Shown here one piece after another: positions 43,794-57,000 of a stretch of 64,000 bases of DNA (positions within the stretch are counted from its first letter, which is position 1; the number at the start of each line of letters is the position of its first letter). The DNA lies in contig NC_087095.1 of assembly GCF_963855985.1 (NCBI RefSeq), positions 11,604,001 through 11,668,000 of the forward strand, in the 5' to 3' direction. A program made the translations under genes and the position numbers. The notes below the pieces were generated by a model. That model saw nothing but the letters and a program-made list of their open reading frames with translations. It did not search any database and was not told the DNA's origin. The DNA is from Ostrinia nubilalis. Its lineage: Eukaryota; Arthropoda; Insecta; Lepidoptera; Crambidae.

Positions 43794-44100
43794 TATATAT
43801 ATTCGAAATGTACAAGTAAAGCGCTTTCAAATGATACCAAACACGGCATATTTATCTTGACTTTATTTTTTTACTCTGTATGTTTTGTCCGCTAGAGGGC
43901 GCCACATTCGATTTTGTGAAACCCCATATAGCCTATAACCAGCGGACAATTAAGACGCTTCTAATGATATGTCATTTGTCGAATTCTGATAAGTAGTTTA
44001 GAAGTTACGAGGGAACACATGAACATACATACATACATACATACGTACATAGCCTGTCAAACTCATAACCCTCCTTTTGCTTTGCCGTAGTCGGGTAAAA
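43794..44100. mobile_element. dispersed-repeat-like segment
   Basis: Contains cgctagagggcgccac, a short (acat)n run and a tail near gtagtcgggtaaaaa. It resembles common lepidopteran interspersed repeats, but the family is not assigned. Confidence 0.4.
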
Positions 44101-44189
44101 ATATTCTCAAAATAGTAAAAAACCTTTGATAATTTACTATTTGATAAAGAATTTACGTATTTATTAGGACTAATGTAGGTATACCATCT

Positions 44190-44720
44190 ATCTAAATATA
44201 TAAAAGGAGAAACTGACTGACTGACTGACAGATCAACGCACAGCCTAAACGGTTAAACGTAGGCACTTGAAATTTGGAAGAGACGTAGTTTAGGTACCGT
44301 AGAGGTGCACTAAGAAAGGAATTCCCGAAATTCCCACGGGAACGGGAATTAGCGGGAAAATCCTTTTGTATGAAAAATCTAAACCGCTTAAGTTAGACGC
44401 TTGAAATTTGGTATGCAGGTACCTTAGTAAACTTAAAGCTTAGGTACAACAGGATATCGCAAAATTCCCACGGGAACGGGAGTTAGCGGGAAAAAACATA
44501 TGTATGAAAAAATCTAAACTGCGTAAGATAGACGCTTGAAATTTGGCATGCAGGTACCTTAGTAAACTTAAAGCTTAGTTACAACAGGATATTGCAAAAT
44601 TCTTACGGGAACGGGAGTTAGCGGTAAAAAACATTTGTATGAAAAAAATCTAAACCGCTTAAGATAGATGAAGTGGGTAAAACGGGATCCACGCGTACGA
44701 AGTCGCGGGCGGCCGCTAGC
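44190..44720 (+). mobile_element. Helitron-like repeat with internal tandem units
   Basis: Starts tctaaatatataaaaggag with a (ctga)n run. It contains about three copies of a 120-130-bp unit (gacgcttgaaatttgg, gggaacggga, agcggg words) and ends gaagtcgcgggcggccgctag. Confidence 0.6.
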
Positions 44721-44736
44721 TATCATCTATCTATGT

Positions 44737-44940
44737 ATATATCTATATAAATAAAAATGAATTGCTGTTCGTTAGTCTGATTAAAACTCGAGAACGGCTG
44801 GGCCGATTGTGCTGATTTTGGTTTTAAAATGTTTGTCGTAGTCCAGGGTAGGTCTAAACGGTGAGCAAATACGCGCGCGATATTGTTTTTCTGTGACTGA
44901 CAAAATTCCACGCGGGCGAAGCCGCGGGCGGAAAGCTAGT
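44737..44940 (+). mobile_element. Helitron-like repeat
   Basis: Starts atctatataaataaaaatga and ends gcgaagccgcgggcggaaag then ctag|T, the same terminal design as at 33334-33559. It directly follows the previous copy. Confidence 0.65.
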
Positions 44941-46341
44941 GATTTATAATTATGGAGTCGGTGTTGGAAGATTTGAAGATTTTATAGTTTCCTTGAGCTG
45001 TCACTTGACAGCCTGGCACACTTTTACGATGGTGGATCAAAGTATTTTGGTTTGACTATAGAGCGTGAGAACACGCACACAGTCACAATTATTTTAGTGT
45101 GAATAAAAATAGCATCGAAATTACCTAAACTTGACATGCCACGCTAGACGTAAACGCTCTTAAATAGCTGTGCTATTTAATCGATATGTGATTTCATTGT
45201 TTACTTTTACTTGAGTCAGTTGCCAATTATAATTGCGATTGTGACATTGTGACTCAGCCAGATGGAGGTCTACAGTTCATATTATGATCACGCGCAGGTG
45301 AAAAATGGCTTCTTGCCATTGGATTTTAAATTTTATCTTCACTAAAAAAAGCAACATTACAAGAATAAATTTACAATGTACCTAACATTTTACATAAGTA
45401 TAACAAAGTCAACATGGGCAACAATAGTTGGCTTCGTATTAAATAACGTAACAATGGAATTCACGCGACATGAAATTGAAAAACGCGTGCGCATGTTAAT
45501 TACCTTGGTAGGTGGCGCATGCTGTAAAGATAGTAGTGAATTTTGGTAATCTTTGCCATTAATGGATTTATTTTCGCAAATAATATATGACACAGTTATT
45601 TGCTGCTAGTCTAAATGTAACACGATAAAGCTCTAAAAGTGAAATGAATCTTTTGATGTTTCTAAAATATTTTTATTTATGCGAAATATCAAGTTCCGCA
45701 CCTTACCTACTATAAAGTACCGTATGACGTAAACCCTATGTACATATTTTCCATGTCCTTATCACACAACTGTGTAATAGTGCCTTATCAAATTAATATT
45801 GTTTATGCGATGTGAACCCAAAATAACCGCAGCAACCTTCTTCGGTTATCGCTGATTGATGTTGTAATCTACTGCATCGGGTTTATTTGTTTATGCAAGG
45901 AAATATGCACAAGTGCACTTACGCTAACAACTATTCAATGACGATAGTAAACAGCCACCCACACGCATTTCCTGTAAAACATCTAAACCACTTCATCTAA
46001 TCTACGTTTCCTATTTGTTATAAAAGCCATTCATATGAAGCGAGTCATTTTAAATTGAATTCTGCAACAACTGCATCAAGCGACATAAGCTGCACGAATC
46101 AATGACCGCCAAAAAATAAAAGAAAACCAAACATGGTGGTATTATTTCTCAAAATTATGCTTTTATCTCAAACAGTAATTAACCTGAGCTTTAATCGCTT
46201 CATTGTCGCTAGGCGGAGTTTTGCGACCTGCTAGCCGACTGTTACTTATGTGTCTACCCGCAAAAAATATTAAAATTCTTGCCCAACATTGTAAATTCTT
46301 TTTTGCGATTTGGATCTAAATACAATGTTAAAATTACTTAC
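44941..46341. other. non-coding stretch
   Basis: No supported exon. A 12-codon ATG frame at 45262 ending at a donor-like GTGAAA was considered and not accepted. Confidence 0.4.
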
Positions 46342-47290
46342 ATTCCAATTCTCGCATTGAAGCAGTGAAATTCACTGAAACAATTTTTCGGATGTAAGAT
46401 CGGAGCTTCTTTGTGGCTTCTTGCTGTATCGGGTGCTGCTCTGCAAAAAAACAACATTATGAGACATTGCCCTGTGTTGGGACGAATTCAGATAAAATAA
46501 GTACTCACCTACATTGTAAAAATAAAGTTTAAGTAATCATTTCGATAGTACAATCGGCTGGTCAAAAGTTATCTAATCCACTGACGTACATTTCAACTGT
46601 TTCAGTACCATCTGGTATATTTATTTGCTGACGGTGCCTCGCACGTGGGTGTCACGCTCGGGCGCCGTGGAAAGCATGCGGCCTCTTTGCCGAAGCAGTT
46701 ATCGCTAAGGACACACAACATTGGTATCGGATCAAGTGATCAATTACAACACCGTATTACCTAATATTAAATAGGTACCAATAAAAGTTTGTGTCCTATA
46801 AAATTAGTCTCGCGCTTCGACCATAGACAAAAATGAACTTAAAGAATAATTTTTTGGCCTTGACCAGAATCAGGAATCGCCAAGAAACGTCCTGGGAACA
46901 AAATTAGTGATACAATATTCAGTGCCAATTTACTCGTATTTACACCACCGCGATGAGGGCCGGCAGCTACTTTGTCAAAGAATAAAATAGTACCTATAGA
47001 ACTTTCACTCGTTAAGTACCTATCCTGTAATTAAATGATTGCATATTAAACACAAAATTGCACGTTTAAAATTCTTTACACACTTTTTAAACTCAGTCCA
47101 AATACTGTTTTGAACTGTTCCCATAACAACAGGCCGTTCAATATTATGTTCAGTTTAGTCACCATTTCACAAAAGGGAAGGGTGCAGAGTGCAGACATAG
47201 ATATGCCTGAATAGTACCTTCTGTTTCAGGAAAAATTTTGTCTTTGTACGTCCGGATTTGTTCTTGGCAGACCTCTTGCAGTTCTGTAAC
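46342..47290 (-). CDS. two linked exons of an unrecognised gene (partial)
   Basis: Upstream exon 47290 (or 47283) to 47218 encodes ELQEVCQEQIRTYKDKIF and ends with one base of a Glu codon at a GTACTA donor. Downstream exon 46440-46342 follows ttttttgcag, completes that codon and encodes QHPIQQEATKKLRSYIRK then IVSVNFTASMRELE, ending one base into a codon at GTAAGT. Three splice signals and matching phase make a real gene likely. The peptide is charged and helix-favouring. I do not recognise the family. Start, end and remaining exons are not found. Confidence 0.6.
46606..46720 (+). other. ambiguous open segment after a strong acceptor
   Basis: A good plus-strand acceptor (caactgtttcag) precedes an open frame, but the minus strand is open as well. 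It lies inside the intron of the minus-strand exon pair. It is not called as a gene. Confidence 0.2.
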
Positions 47291-47829
47291 CTTTAGAGTA
47301 CAATTTTAGCAAAACGTACAAAATTAAATTCATGTTGTAAATAGTTCGTTCCTCATAAAGTACACTAATTCAGCCTCAGAGTTATTGTATGCACAATTAT
47401 AAATAGACAAACCCGTGCGGCGATATCGAACTAGAGCAATAGTACAAACTTGATAATAATTAGGTCACCAGATTACGGCCAATGCATGTTCAATTCACAA
47501 TCACTTTTTGTTCATTTTATTACCTTCGTACTTTGATTAATCTACATACCTACTACTAATTACCAACAGGCTATATGTGTGTGTATATCATCAAAGCAAA
47601 TTGGATCATGATATCGTCGAAATAAAACAAACATATCTTAAATATAGAATAAGTATATTGAATAATTAAATAATGTTACTTCAAGTATGTTGCCAAAAAA
47701 GACTTATAATATGTGTAATCGTAAAAGTAATAATAAAAATGTTCTAGAGGTCAAAATATTTCGAGTTTGAGTGGAAACGTACATTTCATATTCAAAGTGA
47801 GGGAATATTGCAAGTAGGTAAAATACAGA

Positions 47830-47982
47830 ATGTTTCAATCGCTCACGTTGTGGTTTGACATGCAGCGAACCCAAGCGAGCCTGCCATCACAAAGCGCTGA
47901 AGCTGCTCGCATGGAAAGCGACAACGTGGAAGAATCGACGGCCAAACCAGAAATCGTGCAAAACAGTCTATCTCTTTACTAA
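47830..47982 (+). CDS. possible small ORF or terminal exon
   Basis: A 50-codon frame starting one base after an AG acceptor (aaatacag) and ending TAA. Its composition is polar and protein-like (QSAEAARMESDNVEESTAK). The two other phases and one minus-strand phase are also open here, so strand and frame are uncertain. Splicing from the 39469-39549 leader would place this ATG first, but that link is speculative. Confidence 0.3.
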   Translation: MFQSLTLWFDMQRTQASLPSQSAEAARMESDNVEESTAKPEIVQNSLSLY

Positions 47983-50900
47983 TCAATATTACTATACTTT
48001 TATAATTACAACCTTTTGCGACAACGGAGCAAAATGTCTAGTGCTATATATTTTATAAATATAATATTACAATAATCATAATTATGGGCACTTCTATCTT
48101 ATACAGGATGTCATAAAACAATTGCACTGACGAACTCAATGAAATGTTTTATTATGTGACGCGACTATTGTTTACAGACACCCTGGGCTTCAAAGTAAGA
48201 CTCCACATTTGACTATTTTATACTGTCAGTCTTACGTCCTGCAAAGTTCGTGGTGGACAATTGAACGAATCAGTGACGACCCGAAGACAAAACTGTTTGT
48301 AAGCATACATAAATATTCCGAGGCGGTACAATTTATCGTCAAATATATGCACAATGCAAGTGAGCAAGAACGTCCTTATCGCTGACAGTCAATATTGAGA
48401 TAACAAACAGTCATTTCTTCTGCACTGCGATTGCAAATGACATAATACGCGATATGAACAATAAAAATATCATTATACTTTATTACGTACACTAATAAGT
48501 AGCCATTCCAAATCTGTAATGGTTACATACTTTAATAGGCGGAGACACCACACTTACAAAGTGTAATAATTAAACTACAAATCCAGATGTATAAAATAAT
48601 TATGCATCATCGATTTAGAACTAAATAGAATTGTTACTCTGTAATCCTCGATACACCTAACTGACTGTGATGTGACGTAGAATTCAGCAATATGAGTATT
48701 ACAGGTGAAAAGAAATACACGAGACCGGACTTTATCAAATTTGACGCATTTCCATATTAACACTACCAACCGATGATTCCAAATCCTGCAGCAAAACTGA
48801 ATCTAATACAATTCTGTACCCCCCGCCCAGTTTGATATAGTCGCAGTCAGAACAATAACATTTCATTGCTCACGTTTCCCAAACAAGTAATCTAATTGCA
48901 GTACTAGGTTTTATACAAAGACCGTTTGTGGAAAAGACATACAAAATGTACCACGCGTAAAAGGGAAAATAAGATTAATTACTCATTCTGTATTTGATTA
49001 GGCACTCCCTTGGCTCTTAAGCCATTGTTAAGGAAAAACTGAAGCCTTACATTAACGCGTAATTTCGTTGAGACTTTTTTTATTGATGTATGTATGTCTA
49101 ATCCACATTGTGTCTCAGTCTTCACAGTATTTTCAGACTGCATTGTGTTTTAGTGTAATAATTCCTGGTAAAAAATTAGAACAATCTATTGTATTCCATG
49201 GTACATGTGTGCGTAGTGTTGGTTGTTTCCATACAATGATATGTGATACCAAAAGAGCAAATTAATATACGACAACACCTAAAATACACCTCGCAAAATC
49301 GTCTGATACTTGGGAAATACAACTATGAACATGCATTAAACGACTAATTAAAATATGCTCCGTACTAACACCTTATAATTACCAAACTAACGATATATTT
49401 ATCTTTTTTTAAATATTATTAAATATGCTTTAAAGTGTAAAAATAGTTCTTTGAGACAAATTTCAAAGCATCATTTAATGCCAAAATGGAGAAGAAGTAA
49501 TCTTTTTTGACAAACTATACCAGGAATTGTTAATAATGCCCAACGAGCATAATAAGAATATGAAATTCTGTAATATTAAATATACATTATCTGTGTAGTG
49601 TAATTTTAATAATCTAAATAGGAAAACGTTGAAGAATGAGAACTTAGTAGTACACATAGATTTGCAACGTAAAATATGGACGGCAAGTCGTTACGACAAA
49701 AATAATTTCACACCAAAATGACGCGTACTCCAAACTTGCAATATACCTTGTGAGATAGTCGCAAACGTACGTAGCACAACTATGATTCTACGTGACTACA
49801 TTTCCAATATTTAATTTAAAATAGAACATTCTATCGTTTGTATAAATTCATTCAATTATTAAATTAATAACTATAATGAACCTATGGCACTAATATCTAC
49901 TTTAATATTTCTGTGCAATTTTACTTTTTGTTCACTTTGCTATGCCTTCACGACGATCTCACACGCTACTGAAACTCAAACTCAAAGCGCATTATTAACG
50001 AGTCGGTAACAGTTGAATACTGTTGCGCTGAAGAAAAAACGAGTAAATAACTATAGCCCAAGAACAATAAAATGACAATACTTGATAAATACTATTCAAC
50101 CAAGTGCAGAACGCACACGACAATCAAAATAAAATCATAATAATTATAATATTGTTAGCTTTTTTTTTTTCAAATTTTCACGAACGTCAATTTATTCTAA
50201 CTAGCATTCTAAAATTTACTATCTACTGAATGCTGAGAGCATCCACACTTGAATGAATGCACGTTAACATCTAATTTATAAAGATATTAAACTAAAACTA
50301 CTCGGCGATTGGCTGGCAACAAAATAATCATTTCAATGTCAGGTTTTTTGTGGGTCGATAAGAACAATGTCTTTTGATCTTGCCTATTCTAAGCTAGCTA
50401 GAGGTATATAATTTCTTGTATATTATATTATATTACCTTATACACGTGTCTAATATTCTTGCTCGCTGTATGGTTTCTAGAGTTCGGACAAACAGTCTTT
50501 AGGATGCAATCCGAATAACCGTTAATCTTTTTCTGATCCAGCTTAAGTTATTTGGCAGACGCGAATTTACTAATAATTATAGACACTAATATGGTATGTA
50601 TATTTTATTCATAACAACCAAAATAGCGCAACCATTTATTAGTAGAGTAATTAAGTAGTTTAGTGTTAAAATGCTTAGATTCAGAGAAAAATACTAAGTT
50701 TAAGGAAGAACTGGTAAACAGGTTTAGATTTAGAGGTAACTCTGAAACCCTACGTAAGTAGAGGGAGGGATAGAAGAAATAATTATCTTTATTAGTTTGC
50801 TAAACAGCTTATTAGAAGAATTCATCAGAATATCGAAATTACTAGTGATACAAGCAAACAGCAAAGCAGTCTCTAGTTAATTTGAAACTTCGCTGTTATT

Positions 50901-53646
50901 TCATTGTGATTAGATCTACTAGCATCAATTTGTATCCTTAAATCCTCAACTTCAGAGGGTCATATTTGGAACATTTGAATCAATTAGCATAAAATGTTTC
51001 GCTTGTATCCTAACGGGCATTTTATGGTTGCAAATTTAATATTAAGTGTAAAGGCACAAAGTGGGTGCACTGTCTGTACTGCTACTGACATAAAACAGGC
51101 ACGATAATACGCTTTCGGGCACATAATATGACATTTCTAATTTTTCGGGTGACTCAGTTGAGCAACTGCTACATTCACACGCATTTTACGTTTCAGAATA
51201 CGAATTGCCGCGTGTCTTCCTTGAATTTGTAAATATTATTTCCACAGTTCCCCCCGCGCACAATAAATATATTTTGTATACTGATTGTAAATACATAACC
51301 TTTGAATACCTCATTTAATATAATACTATTATACACCCAAGTATATGTATAACACGACGATTAAATACTGTCAAAATTGATAATTTTATATAAATAAGAT
51401 TAAATTGTTATAAAATACATTTATAAAATGATATATTAATATTGCTTTACGGTTGGAAGAGCTTATTACATTACTATATTTCGATAATTAGAGACTCTAG
51501 ATATATTAATTAATATTAAATGGCGTAGATTTGTTCGTAAAGTTTTATTTCTACTAATCGTTGTGAATCTGACTATGAAATGACAGTTCAGTTCTAGGCC
51601 CGAAGAACAACAGCGTTTGTGCAATTTAAATGAAGACTATTACGAATTTCTTAGCGATAAGCGCATCCTGAAGCTAATTGGAGCTCAGCAAATGCTTAAT
51701 TAGTTACATGTTACCAATCAATGACCTCAATAACAAAAATAGGTTAACATATTTATTTATCGTCGTTAGGTTACATAACAAACCGTTAACTTCTTCAAAC
51801 ATCACGGGCCTGCCTTTTTGTTGCCAGCTCCATCGCCCTATATTATGTCTAATCCAAAGGCTCTCAAGACTCTACTTTGCATTACAATATAATAATATAA
51901 TATAAACGTGTAAATAAAGTTAATATAGTTTAATCAAACGCACTTCTAAATTACACAAGACGTCATTATTACATAAACAATCGTGAAACTGCAAATTTCG
52001 ACAAGAGAATATCAAAAATAGTGTATCGACGGTTATCGTCTACATTCTGTCTAATATTCTGTAGTCTAATGACGCTATTTAATTTTTAGGTCACTTGAAA
52101 CATCTTAAGCCAATCATCAATATAATATGGACTATTGTTATACAATTTGAATTTTTTAAATGTCATTTCCAGATAAATAGTTTTATGTCATATCCAATAT
52201 TGTTTTAGTTTTATTCTTATCAATTTATGACATGTCCGAGGTGCTAACACATAACAGTAAATCTAGAGACATTATTATTGCTATAAGAGACTTTATATTA
52301 ATAATCCAACCAACCATTAAACTTGTTAGCAATAAGCACATTTCAAACATTAAATCTAGTGCGCTCGCCATTCCACGCATATCATTTTAAAATACGATAC
52401 AATTTGTAAGATATTTTTCGTAAATATAAAGACATTTTGCTCAACATACTCCGGAAAATAATTAATTATAGCGTTGAATTAAACTAAAAAAATAATAAGG
52501 CGAATACAATGAGCGAAGTTCATACTCTAAACGCTTAACCATATAATGACAGAGATCTTTAAAACAATTCGCTAAATAGACACTGATTAGCGTTTCTTGG
52601 CAAACAACTGTTGTATGTTGTGCAAAATAGCTTGATTTTATTGTTATGTAGATTTAAAGATGTGAATTTAGTTCGCATTTGAAATGAATTTGTATTATAA
52701 ACGAAGGTCCTTTATTTTGTGGAACAATTGTTTGCCGATACGCTACATTAACTAAAGAAGAACAAAATGTTAACCATAACTGAATTAAATCAAACGCTAT
52801 GAAATTATGACGCAGACATAAAATTACAGAACAATTTTAGACTAAATTATTTTAAGTGTCCGGTAATGATTAACATTTTAAATAGAAACTTGTTATCATT
52901 TAATATCTTCGGCAGAAATACAGATAAAAAATATGCAATTCAAACTCACAACACAGCAGAAGATATTAAAATCAAACGAGCAGCTTACATTACACTATTA
53001 CAAGAAAGAAACTAAAAACTGCAGTAATGAAACACTATGGTTCACCCATGACAGATCCTCAAACTATTGACTAGTTTACAGTTCAGTGTGTCAAGTCATC
53101 ATAGCAAAATTCAAAATATAATTAGGTTTGTGGACAAAAACTTACAAGACTTTCGATTTGTGCAATGTAAATAATATAATTCAGTATAGCATAGCCAACA
53201 GTCAATAATGACAGCTAAATGAAAACTCCTTTCTGGATGTGCCATAGTCAAGTATCGATTACATTGCATTACATTTAAAACAAGCGAAATGTTGCTAAAC
53301 TCCCTTTAAGGTAAAACAGTGATGGTCCATTTTCTGCCACACAATAGTATTCAATTACAACCAACTATTTAATGCACAACCGTCAACATGAGCTTCATAT
53401 CCTTGATAGCGATAGGAAGTCTTTATAATAGGGACAATTCAAACGACAGGATGATTAACACACATATTTACAAATATGAGATCTCGAATGAATATGCGTT
53501 AGACGACATCCTTTTGAAAATATTACTTCACCTTCATTCGCAGCTCGCAACTTTTAGATAAATTTTCAAACAATGTAACCAGATAATCGCTACATTGCGG
53601 AGTTAGCAACATTTATTTTCATAATAACCACAAGGTCCGTCGGTTT
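47983..53646. other. long non-coding region downstream of ZSWIM8
   Basis: About 5.6 kb of AT-rich unique-looking sequence with no acceptable exon or structured repeat. Part of it could be an extended 3' untranslated region of the minus-strand ZSWIM8 gene. Confidence 0.4.
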
Positions 53647-53652
53647 TTTATT
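53647..53652 (-). terminator. possible polyadenylation signal for ZSWIM8
   Basis: Minus-strand AATAAA about 360 bp after the stop codon at 54010. More distal signals exist in the AT-rich region, so it may be only one of several. Confidence 0.4.
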
Positions 53653-54009
53653 GAGATCGATCGCCCTCTAATCGAGTGTTATGCTAAGAGACGTAATTCG
53701 TTAATAAATCAGGTTAATGCGTAAATGCGCATGCCATTTGTGATTCGAGTGAAAATTAAGTACATCGTGTACGTGAGTGTTCAATTTGATTGTTCAAAAT
53801 CAAATCGGTCCCACACGCGTCTCCCGCTTGGATATGTCTCGTTCTGGGTGGGAACGGGACGTGTGCTCGAGTCACAAATAACACAGCGTGTAGTATAGTT
53901 AGATAGTGTGCAGCTGATACAGGAGCCGGTATTGCGGCCGGCGGTGGCCGATGCAATGTGACAGTTTGCGCGCGGTACACCGCACCATACAAACTATCGG
54001 CTGCCGACG

Positions 54010-57000
54010 TCATTTGCCGTTCGTTTGGAGCGCCGCGTTCAGTTGAGTCCACAGGTCTTTTTTGCAGGACTTTGATCTGAAATAAAGCTCTTGCTGTGGT
54101 CATCTTCCCGGTTCATCATCCAACACTGACGTTCACTGCAAAACATAGGCCTCCTCAAATGATTTCTCGACACTTTATGACAATAACCGGTGTTTTTTGT
54201 ATGGAGTTTGACGGATTTCTAAAGTTAAAATAAGATGGTGCAACTCAGCCTAAGTTGAATGTAACTCACCTGCGCAGCGAAGCCAGCCACTCCTTGAACT
54301 GGGTGTTTCCCTCTGGCGTGAGTTGGAATGCCGTGCGCGCCGACAGAACTATGCTCACGAACTCTTCGTATTCCACTGATGTCAAGTGGTACAACTTCTG
54401 GTGGATGCATTGGATGTACCTGGCGAACGAATTGCACGATTAGCAAAGGAACGCATATTTTATAGTGTAGTAGGAAAAGAGATGAAAGATCGTGGGCCGA
54501 GAGGATAGCTTGGTTTTTGGATTAACGCATATTAAAGTCTCAAATCATGGTGTAAATAAATTATGTACTATGTAGTACATCGACTCCACCCATAGCGCGT
54601 ATGTCGTCGTCGTTCCGTTGCGATGCATTATTGATAGCATAAGATGACGAAGGCAATGGCATACTATTTCAGAGGTGCTACACCTAATCCAGTGAATCAG
54701 CTTTACACAAAGATCGCATGCAATACAATCTCTGTTTGAGACGTGTATCATCATCATTTCAGCCAGCGGACGTCCACTGCTGAACATAGGCTTTTCTCAA
54801 TGATTTCCATGCATGTATTACGCGCTAAGAAGTCTTACAAGTTCAAGCCACTTACATCTGTTGGCACTTCTGCACTAGCGGTGCCAGTGTTCCCCGCAAG
54901 TGTTGCATCACTAGATGGTGAGGACCACCTCTGGCCAGCCAGTGGGCCGACTCCACGCATAGCTCATATAACACGAAGGGACACACGACGGAGTTGACCG
55001 CAGAACTAATGCAAGTATTGCGCGCTAAGACCTCCAATATAAGATCATTCAAGGTACTTACATCTGTTGGCACTTCTGCACTAGTGGTGCCAGTGTTCCC
55101 CGCAAGTGTTGCATCACTAGATGGTGGGGACCACCTCTGGCCAGCCAGTGGGCCGACTCCACGCATAACTCGTATAGCACGAAGGGAGACACGACGGAGT
55201 TGACGGCGCAAACGCAGAACTGGTGCAGGTATTGCGCGCCCAGACGTTTTGATATGCGGAGCAGCCATTTGACATGCTCTCCGTATGGAGGATTTCTGGG
55301 GAACACACAACATTTAATTTAATAAAGAATTTAGTAAAAAACATTTCGCTATTATGAAAATCGTTGCTTATAAAGCAACTCTCATTCAATTAATTTCACT
55401 TTATTTAAAACTCAATTGGGCTTCGGGGGACTATTCCCAAGAATCCTAAGCCCTTTACAAAGTGGGCCTGGTTCGTTAACAATTGTGTAGCCAGAATCCA
55501 CAGCTTAACCGCCAAAAACTCAACCAGTTACGCCCGGTCGCCGAGCACGTAGAATTTCGTCCAATGACCCCAAGCTATCCATCCTATCCGCTCGCGCGTA
55601 ATTATGTTGCTGTCGCGCTCGCACACTCACTGCGGGCGCCCGTCGCACAGTCGCGACAGCAATATCCCCGCCGTGGGGCAGGGGAGCCACCTTTTTGGCA
55701 GTCACCATACGCCACATAAGCGTGGCGGTATCATCACAAGACAAAGTCGTCTTACCTTCCGAACTTATTCTGTGGACGGTCATCGTGCACCCTCCTTGCT
55801 TGAGTCTCCAACGCCAGCATCCCCACTCTGTACGCCGCTAACAGCCGCCTCAGCTGCGCCTGCGGCAGCGCGGGGGACACGGGGGCCACCTTCATGGCAG
55901 TAACTATACGCCACATAAGCGTTGCGGTATCATCACAAAGACAAAGTCGTCTTACCTTCCAAACTTATTCTGTGGACGGTCATCGTGCACCCTCCTGGCT
56001 TGCGTCTCCAACGCCAGCATCCCCACTCTGTACGCCGCTAACAGCCGCCTCAGCTGCGCCTGCGGCAGCGCGGGGGGCACGGGGGCCACCTTCATGGCAG
56101 TCACCATACGCCACATAAGCGTTGCGGTATCATCACAAGACAAAGTCGTCTTACCTTCCAAATTTATTCTGTGGACGGTCATCGTGCACCCTCCTGGCTT
56201 GCGTCTCCAACGCCAGCATCCCCACTCTGTACGCCGCTAACAGTCGCCTCAGCTGCGTCTGCGGCAGCGCGGGGGGCACGGGGGCCACCGGAGTGGGGGG
56301 CAGGGGGCCATCTTCATGGCAGTCACCATACGCCACATAAGCATTGCGGTATCATCACAAAGACAAAATCAACCCATACCTTCCAAACTTATTCTGTGGA
56401 CGGTCATCGTGCACCCTCCTGGCTTGCGTCTCCAACGCCAGCATCCCCACTCTGTACGCCGCTAACAGTCGCCTCAGCTGCGCATGCGGCAGCGCGTGGG
56501 GCACGGGGGCCACCGGAGTGAAGGGCAGGGGGCCACCTTCATGGCAGTTACAATACGCCACATAAGCGTAACGATATCATTACAAAGACAAAATCAACCT
56601 ATACCTTCCAAACTTATTCTGTGGACGGTCATCGTGCACCCTCCTGGCTTGCGTCTCCAACGCCAGCATCCCCACTCTGTACGCCGCTAGCAGTCGCCTC
56701 ATTTGCGCCTGCGGCAGCGCGGGGGGCACGGGGGCCACCTTCATGGCAGTCACCATACGCCACATAAGCGTAACGATATCATTACAAAGACAAAATCAAC
56801 CCACACCTTCCAAACTTATTCTGTGGACGGTCATCGTGCACCCTCCTGGCTTGCGTCTCCAACGCCAGCATCCCCACTCTGTACGCCGCTAACAGCCGCC
56901 TCAGCTGCGCCTGCGGCAGCGCGGGGGGCACGGGGGCCACCTTCATGGCAGTCACCATACGCCACATAAGCGTAACGATATCATTACAAAGACAAAATCA

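Noticed and set aside
45262..45297. 12-codon ATG frame ending at a donor-like GTGAAA
   Set aside because: No partner exon in a compatible phase and no promoter; it could easily be chance.
46606..46720. Plus-strand exon after a strong acceptor
   Set aside because: Open on both strands, no clear donor, and inside the intron of a better-supported minus-strand exon pair.
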